A stretch of 64,000 bases of DNA from Massilia sp. PAMC28688. GTDB lineage: Bacteria > Pseudomonadota > Gammaproteobacteria > Burkholderiales > Burkholderiaceae_D. Under the pieces are notes generated by a model that saw only the letters and a list, made by a program, of their open reading frames with translations, ran no database searches and was not told the origin of the DNA. The position numbers and the translations under genes are program-made. The stretch spans positions 5,146,001 to 5,210,000 of the forward strand of contig NZ_CP080378.1 of the NCBI RefSeq assembly GCF_019443445.1. The letters are read 5' to 3'. This document shows, piece after piece, positions 1 through 9,000 of this stretch (positions within the stretch are counted from its first letter, which is position 1; every line of letters starts with the position of its first letter).

Positions 1-3000
1 CATCGTTTCCAGGTACGACTTGTCGGCCACCACGCCCACGTTGCCCCAGTAACCCCAGTGCATGGTCTTTACCGGATAGGGACGCTGGCGGCTCAGGTAG
101 CGGCCGAATGCATCCTGGAAGGCGCAGCCGGCGGCGTAATTGGACTGGCCGGGCGAGCTGTTGAAGGTGAGGATGGACGAGAAATACAGCATGAAGTCCA
201 GGTCCATGGCGCCGAATACGGCGTCGGCATGGACACTGGTATCGACCTTGGCCGCCAGGCTCGCGCGCAGGGACTGCACATCCATCAGCGCCACGCTCTG
301 GTCGCGCAGCACCAGGGCCGAATGCACCACGCCATGGATGGCGGAGTAGCGCTGCAAAATCGTGTCGCGCGCGCGGGCCAGGGCCTGGGCGTCGGTGGCG
401 TCGGCAGACACATACAGCGGCGCGTTGCCGATTGCTGCCAGTGCGTCGATCCTGGCCTGGATCTGCGCATCGCAGGCACGGCGCCCGATCCAGACGATGT
501 TGGCCTGGTAGGTCTCGATCATGTGGCGGCTCCATGCTTCGCCAATGCCGCCGGCGCCGCCAATGACCACGTAGGTGCCGCCCTGGCGATAGGCCGGGGT
601 GGCCACCGGCAGATTCTCGGCCAGTGCCAGCTCCTGCACAAACCATTCGCCACGGCGCCAGGCCAGCGCCTTGCCGTTGCTGCCGGCCAGCTGCTCCAGG
701 CAGGCAGCTGCGTCAAGCGCGTCCAGCGTGTCCACGTCCAGCAGTCGCAGCTGCCAGTGCGGGTACTCGCGCGCCAGGCAGCCAAAGTAGCCAAATACCG
801 AAGCGTTGGCCGGCGCCGTGTCATCGTCCGGATGCACGGTGCGGGTGCGCGCCGTGATCATGGTCCATTGCAGGTCGCGGGCGGCGAAGCCGGCGCCCAG
901 CAGGGCCTTGGTCAGGTTGAACACCGCGATCACGCCCTGTTCCTGGGCGGCGATCAGATCGTGCGGCATGTCGCCACCAGCGTCGGGCGCCATCCACACC
1001 AATTGGTCAAAAGCGGCGTCACGCAGCTGCGCAGCCAGGGCTTCCGGTGCGGCGCCGAGATCGAGCGCCTGCGACTGCGGGAAGCTGGCCCGCAGCCACA
1101 TGAGCTGGACGTCACTGGCGCCGGCCACCAGCAGCCGGGTAGCGGGCGGCAGCGCGCTGCGCTCGCCCTTGTCGGCGGCCATGCTCTGCCACACCGGCAG
1201 CAGACGGTGCAATTCTGCCTGCTGCCCGTTACCGGCCACCACGGCCTGGCCGCGCTGCAGGGGACGCGAAGCAAACTGGGTGATCCGTACCAATACCTTG
1301 CCATCCTGGTCGAGGAACAGGAAATTGACCTTCCAGTGGCTTGGGTCAGCCTGGCGGTCTTGCGCTGACCACGTGGCGTGGCTGTAGCACACGTCGCGCA
1401 TGTTGCCGAATATTTCCACCTCCGCCACCGCAAACGGCAGCGACAGGGGCGGCTCGATATCGCCTTTCTTCATCAGGCCAATGGCGGTATGCAGCGCGCC
1501 ATCCATCAGCGCAGGATTGAGCATGAATGCACCGGCGGCGGGCCCCTGCTCCGGCAGCACCAGCTGGGCCAGCGATTCCTCGGCATTGGACCAGATGCGC
1601 TCGACGATCTGGAACGTCTTGCCCAGCTTCAGGCCATTATTCTCGAAATAGCGGTACAGCGCCGCGCGGTCCATGACCTGCTCCGGGCAGCGCGCCCGCA
1701 GCGCAGCCAGGTCTACCTGCTCGGCAGTGCCGGCGCCAAACGCCAGCTGGCCGGTGCAGTGGGTCACCGTGCGTCCGTCCACGGTACTGCGCACCGAGAA
1801 TTCCAGTTCAGCGCCCTTGGGCACCAGCGCAATCTCGGCCTGGCCACCCTCCTCGCCCACGATCAGGGGGCTGAGCCAGACCAGGCTGCGGATGCTGCGC
1901 ACCGGCTGGCCGGCCGCCAGTTCGCCGGCGGCGCGCGCCATTTCCATGTAGGCCACGCCCGGCAGCACGCGCTGCGACTGCACCACGTGGTCTGACAGGA
2001 AGAACTCGCGGCCCGAGAAGCGGCTGATGAATTTCTGTTCCTGCAGGTTGGAGGTATTGACCTGCACCAGCGGATGCAGCATGGATGCTACCGCGCCTGC
2101 CTCGACGGCCACGGGAGCGGCGCCCGCTTCCGGCAGCGGCAGCCAGTGGCGCTCGCGGGCGAAAGGATAGGTTGGAATCGGCGTGCGGCGCGGCAGGCCA
2201 TTCGGATACAGCAGCGTCCAGTCCACGTCCGCACCGCCTGCCCACAGTTCGGCCAGCGCCTCGAGGTCGCCGCGCGCTGCCAGGTCACGAGCAGCGTCGT
2301 CCGCGCCGCTGGCCGCTTCTCCCCCCTTGGCGGGACGCACGTGGTGAATGAACACGCCCGCCTCGGCCTTGCCGGCAGCAGCTGCAGCCAGCTTTGTGCG
2401 CAGGGTCGGCAGGTCTGACGCCACAAAGGCCAGGCGTACGGCAAACACGTCACGTCCCACCTGCAGCGTATAGGCCAGGCGTTCCAGATCGGCCGCGCCG
2501 CTGTCCACAAAGGCCAGCAGACGGGCGGCATAGGCCTGCAGCCGGTCCATATTACGGGCCGAGACCACGAACACGCGCGGCTGCAGCGCCTGGGCGGCAC
2601 TGGCCGCCGGGGTCACATACTCTTCCAGCACCACGTGCGCATTGGCGCCGCCAAACCCGAACGAGCTTACGCCGGCGCGGCGTGGCAGCGGGTTGCCGGC
2701 ACTGTCGCGCGGCGCTTCCCAGTCGCGCGTCTGCTGCGGAATGTAGAACGGCGTGCCTTTCAGGCTGATGTAGGGATTGAGTTCCTCGAAGTGGACGTTG
2801 GCGGGAATCTGCTTGTGTTTGATGGCCAGCAGCGCCTTGACGATGCCGGCGATGCCGGCGGCCGTCTCGAGGTGGCCGATGTTGGTCTTGACCGAACTTA
2901 AGGCGCAGTGCGGCTCGGTGGCGGCATCCTTGCCATTCTTTTTGTACAACTCGGCAAACGCGCGGCCCAGGGCCTGCACTTCGATCGGGTCGCCCAGGCT

Positions 3001-6000
3001 GGTGCCGGTGCCGTGGCACTCAATGTAGCCAACCGTGGTCGGGTCCATGGCCGCCTTGGTGTAGGCTTCCACCAGCAGCGCCGTCTGAGCGGTCGCGTTG
3101 GGGGCAGTCAGGGTGGTGACGCGGCCACCGTGGTTCTCGGCCGTGGCGCGCACCACGGCGTAAATATGGTCGCCGTCCGCTTCCGCCTTGTCCAGCGGTT
3201 TGATCAGGATGGCGCCGGTGCCTTCGCCGCGCACGTAGCCGTTGGCACGCTTGTCAAAGGTCTTGCACTTGCCGTCATCACTGAGCATGCCGGCCATGCT
3301 GAAGGACACGTGTGCCGCCGGCGTGAGCATGATCTGCACGCCGCCCACAATGGCCATGTCGCTGCTGCCCGTGTGGATCGATTCGATCGCGCGGTGCAGC
3401 GCGATGAGCGAGCTCGAACAGGCGGTGTCGATCGGCGCGCTCGGGCCGCGCAGGTTGAGCAGGAACGAGACGCGGTTGGCCAGCACCGAGTGCGAATTGC
3501 CCGACGCCGTGTAGGCATTGATGGGCACATTCAGGCGGTTGACCAGGTTGACGTAGTCGTTGGTGGCCACGCCCACGAACAGGCCGGTCTTGGTGCCGGC
3601 GAGGTCGGAGACCTTGTGGCCGGCGTCTTCGATGGCCTCCCACACGCTTTGCAGGAAGATGCGCTGCTGGGGGTCCATCATTTGCGCTTCACGCGGCGAA
3701 ATGCCGAAGAACAGCGGGTCGAACTTGTCGACATCGCTCATGAAGCCGCCCCACTTGGAGTTGGTCTTGCCCTGCTCCTTGAGCGGGTCGCCGAAATGCT
3801 CTTCCCAGCTCCAGCGATCGCCCGGAATGAGCGACACCATGTTTTTACCCTGGCGCAGGTTGTTCCAGAACGCCTCCGTGTTCTCGGATTCCGGCATCAC
3901 CGCGCTCATGCCCACGATGGCAATCGGCTGGTGGGCAAAGCGCTGCTCGCTGTAGACCGGTGCCGCCGGACCGCTGGACGCGGGCGCGGCGTCCGGCTGC
4001 CAGTTCTTGGCGGCGAACATGGGCGCAGCCGGCGCCTCCGCGGTGGCGCTGGCAACCGGGGCGGCCGCAGTGGCCGCAGCAGGCGCCGCACCACCTTGCA
4101 CAAAGCTGCGCAGGTCGTCGGCCCGCTCGCTGGCCAGGTTCCTGGCGATTTCGTCAATCGAGGGATAATCAAAGAACAGGATCGGCGTGATATCGAGGGC
4201 GAACTTTTCGTTGACCAGGTTGGCAAACGTGGCCAGGCCCACCGAATCGAAGCCCAGGTCGAGCAGGATCTTGTCGCCCTGGATGTCTTCTGCCTCCAGC
4301 TTGAGAAAGTCCATGGCGATCTGGGTGAGCTCGCGCCGCAACATGGCCGCAATGGCGTCGCTGCCCGCTGCGCCAGCCGGGGCGGCGGCAGCTGCGGCAG
4401 GCACCGCTGGCGCGGCCGGCTTGCGCAGCCCCCATGCCGTTTCCAGCATGTCGCGCTCGCCGTCCACCACCACCATTTGCGGCTCGGCTGCCGCCAGGCC
4501 ATCGACAAAGGCGGCGATGCCCATCGCGCTTGCCAGCGGACGGATCCCGGTGGCTTTGCGGAACAGGCGCTCGGACTGCTCATCGAGCTTCATGCCGCCA
4601 TCCTGCCACAGGGCCCAGTTGATGCTCAGCGTCTTGCCCTGGCGTTCGCCGGCAGCGCGTTGCGCCTCGCGCCGGATGGCCAGGGTATCCATGTAGTGGT
4701 TGGCGTAGCAGTAGTCGCACTGGCCGATGTTGCCGCCAATGGCGGACATGGACGAAAACATGGCGAAGAAGTCGAGCGCATCGCCGCGTGTGAGTTCATC
4801 GAGATGTTCGCTGCCCATGACCTTGGGGGCCAGCACGGCCTGCATCTCGGCGCGCGTCTTGTTGCGGATGTAGGAGTCGCGCACCACGCCGGCGCTGTGA
4901 ATCACGCCATGGATGGCGCCAAAGCGCTCGCGCCCCTCGGCCAGCGCTGCCGCCAGCTGTTCGCGGTCGGCCACGTCGGCGCGCACATGGCACACCTGCG
5001 CGCCCAGCTTTTCCATGGCGTCCAGCCTCGCCTGCTGCGCCGTGCCGAGCGCCGAACGGCCGGTAAGCACCAGGCGCGCCTTGTACTGGCGCGCAAGGTA
5101 TTCGGCAAACAGCAGGCCAAGGCCGCCGGCACCACCTGTTATGACGTACACACCACCTTCGCGCAGCACGGTTTGCTCTGCGGCCGCTGGCGCCAATGCC
5201 TGCAGACGGCGCACCGAACGCTGTGCGCCGTCGTAGCGCACAGCGTGGGTGGTGTCGGCAGCCGGTGTACTCTCGGCCAGGGCTATGGCCGCTGTCGCGG
5301 CGGCATCCGCATCCCGCAGCTCGACGCACTTGAACAGCACCTTCGGATGCTCCAGGCGCAGCGCCCCGGCAAAGCCGTTCATGGCTTCGTGTGCGGGCGA
5401 CGCTTCGCCGCTCGTGGCGAACAGGTAAGTAAGGCGCACCTTGTCCTGCAGCTTGCGCCCTGCCAGTGCCTGGCACAGGGCCAGCGCGCGGTAAGGTCCG
5501 TGCTCGAGCGCCTGATCCAGCGACTGCTCCGGGCCCGTTTCCTGAACGGTGGCCGCAGGGGCAAACAGGATATGCGCGACGCGCTGGCCGTGGCCCTCGA
5601 CCGCGTCCAGCAAGCGGGTAAAGGCCGCGGCATCGGCGCCATCGACTTCGTAGCTGCCGTTGCCGCACTGGGCAAACTGGGGCCCGGCCTGCACGTCGAT
5701 GACGCGCTCGGGCGCACCGGACGCGGCGCGCAGCTGCTCCAGCAAAGGTGCCTGCGCACCCAGTACCAGCATGATGCCGTCGGGTGACTGCGCCGGCGTG
5801 TCCAGTGGTGACCGATTCCATTGCCAGCTGTAGCGCAGTGCAGGCGCGGCCTGTTCGGCGGCGGCATCCTTGTGGACCTCGGTCAGCGGTACGCCCACGG
5901 TGTCGCGCAGGCGCACCAGCACCTTGCCCTGCTCGTCGACAATCAGCACGTTGGCGCGCGACACGCGCGAACCGGCATGCTTGGCGTCATTGGCGACCTG

Positions 6001-9000
6001 CACATAGCTCCAGCATTCAGCCTGCAGCGGATGCAGGATTTCGACTTCGCCAATCGAGTACGGCACGGCCATCTGGGCGGTCGCGTCGTCAAGCTTGGAG
6101 GCGGCGCCCACTTGCAGCGAGCCGTCCACCAGCGCGGGATGCAGCAGCAGCTGCTGCAGATCCGGCTGGCGCTCTGCCGACAGGCGCAGGCGGCCCAGCG
6201 TCTCGCCACTGTTCTTGTGAATCTCGCGCAGCACCTGGAAGCTCGGCCCCAGGCCCAGGCCAAGTGACTGGAACTGCGGATACGCATCCCGGCCGTCAAT
6301 GACCTTGTCGCAGCGTGCCTGGATGGCCGCCAGGTCGATCTGGTCGGCTTGAGCGGCATCGGGCGAACCGGTGTAGAGCAGCTGGCCCTGGGCGTGCAGC
6401 ATGCGCTTGTCGCCCTCTCCCAGGCTGTAGACCTCGAAGTGGACAACATCGCCCTTGGGTTTGAGTTCAATCATCACTTCCTGGGCGTCGGCGCCGTGCA
6501 CCACGATGGGGCTAAGCCACAGGATGTTCTTGATGCGCCGCACGGGACGGCCGGCCGCCATCTCGCCGGCCTTGCGTGCCAGCTCCAGGTAGGCCACGCC
6601 CGGCAGGGTCGGGATCTGCGACACCAGGTGGTCGTAGATAAAGAAGTCGCGGTTGTGGAACTGCTTCTTGAAAACCTGGCGCTCGAACGTCGATTCGTTC
6701 GCGTCCAGCATCGGGTGCAGGGCCGCCTGCGGACCCGCCAGCGCCGGGGCCAGCTTGACGCCACGGCCAGCCCAGTGGCGGCGGTCGGCAAATGGATAGG
6801 TGGGCAAATGGGCGCGCATGCCCGGTTCATAAGCCGCGGTAGAACGCCAGTCGGTGAACATGCCATCGACCCACAGCTGCGCCAGGCGGCGCAGGTCGCC
6901 GCCCGTGGTCAGCATGGTCGAAAATGCATCCTGCTCGCGGCGTGTGAGCAGCTTGTTGATGGTGGCGGCATTGGCCGCGCTGCCCACCAGCAGCTGCTCG
7001 CTGCGCGAACCGGCAATGAATTGCCCCAGCCGTTCGATGAGCTCTTCGCGCGTGCTGGCCAGCACGGCGCTGCGGAATTCAAAATGGCGGCGTCCGGCCT
7101 GCAGGGTGCGCGCCACGCTGTCCAGCGCCGGCAGGCTGGCGCCGCCCTGCTCCAGCCAGTCTTTCAGGCGCAGCGCCACGTCGCGCAGCTGCGCTTCGGT
7201 GCGCGCCGACAGCGGGAATACACGCTCCACGGCGCGCTCGTCCACCCTGGCCACCGGTGCCGGATAGCTTTCCAGGATCACGTGGGTGTTGGAGCCGCCG
7301 GCGCCAAACGAACTGACACCGGCGCGCAGGACCGCCGGGCTGCCGGCCACCTGCTTGGGCAGCCACGGCTCCAGCTTCTGCACCACGTAGAACGGGGAAC
7401 TGGCGAAATCAATGTGTTCATTGAGTTCTTGCGAATGCAGCGACGGAGCCAGTTGGCCGTGGCGCATCTGCAGCAGCACCTTGGAAATGCCGACGATACC
7501 GGCGGCCGCTTCCAGGTGGCCGATATTCGTCTTGACCGAGCCGACCGCGCAGCTCTGCGTGTCCACCCCATACTTTTCAAACGCCTTGGACAAGCCCCGG
7601 ATCTCGATCGGGTCACCCAGTTCGGTACCGGTGCCGTGCGCCTCGATGTAGCCCACGGTGCGGGCATCAACGCCCGAGCGCTCCAGCGCCGCCATGATGA
7701 CTTCCGCCTGCGAAGTGGGACTTGGCACAGCATAGCCGCTTGAACGCCCGCCATGGTTGACGGCCACGCCCTTGATCACGCCGTAGATGGCGTCGCCATC
7801 GCGTTCGGCATCAGCCAGGGGCTTGACCATGATCGCGCCCACGCCTTCTCCGGCGACGTAGCCGTTGGCGCCTTTGCCGAAGGTGCGGCACACCCCGTCG
7901 TCGGACAGCGCGCCGCCGAACAGGTTGATATCGAGCTTGCCTTGATGGAGGTCGAGGTTGACGCCACCCACGATGGCAGCGGCGCATTCACCTTTGTAGA
8001 TCGATTCACAGGCCAGGTACAGCGCCGTCAGGCTCGATGAACAAGCCGTGTCGACCGTCATGCTCGGCCCGGTCAGATTGAGGCTGTACGACACGTGATT
8101 GGCGATACTCCACAGGAAGGAATTGGGGCTGGTCGGGTTGCCGGCATGGCGCTGCTCCAGGCCCACCATCTGGTACATGGCCCACACGGCGCCGACGAAG
8201 ACGCCGATATTGCGCGGCGCATCCTCGCGCACCAGCGTCTCCGGGCTGTAGCCCGCGTCTTCCATCGCTTCCCACGCCACTTCCAGGAAGTGGCGTTCCT
8301 GCGGGTCAATCAGCTCGGCGTCGCGCGGGGAGATGTTGAAGAACAGTGAATCGAAACGGTCGATGTCGGCAATGAAGCCACCGCGGTAACGTTCGGCCTT
8401 GCCGAACAGACCGCGCATGGCCAGGCGCTCGGCGGGAATGTCTTCCACCGCGTCGGCGCCGGCGGCCAGGTTACGCCACAACTGGTCCAGGTTGGCCGCG
8501 TGCGGATAGCGCCCGGCCATGCCGACAATGGCGATATCGCGCACGGCAGGCGGCGCCACGGGTACGGTGTGGCTCACTGTTTCGGCGGCGGCCGGTGCCT
8601 CGGCGCGGGCCGGTGCCTGCACTTCCTTGTCGGGTTCGGGCGGCACGACCGGCACGGGTGCAGCCAAGGTGGCCGGGGCCTGCGCGCACTGGCGCATGGC
8701 AGCGAGCTCGAAGCGCGCATGCACATTGCCCAGGGCAGCGGCGGCGCCACCGGCGTGCAGCAGTTCAGGAATATCCTGGACACACTCGAACATGGCCACC
8801 ACGCTGCGCACCACCTGCTCGACCTGCACGGCCGTCATGCCGACCGGGATTGCCATGCGCACCATGCCGTCCAGCGCCCCACCGTGCTGCATGCCCACGC
8901 TGTGGGCGCCCACCCGGATGCCGGTATGGAGGAAGAACCAGGCGACGAACGACGCCACCGGGTGCGGCAGCGTCGCAAACAGCGGCAGGGCCTTGACATC

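Noticed and set aside
2908..5787. Long plus-strand open frame (959 codons) and others of its kind (24917-27073, 37534-39852, 48325-51504)
   Set aside because: They lie opposite conserved PKS domains. Their translations are rich in Ala, Arg, Gly and His with no recognisable motif. They are antisense shadows of GC-rich codons.
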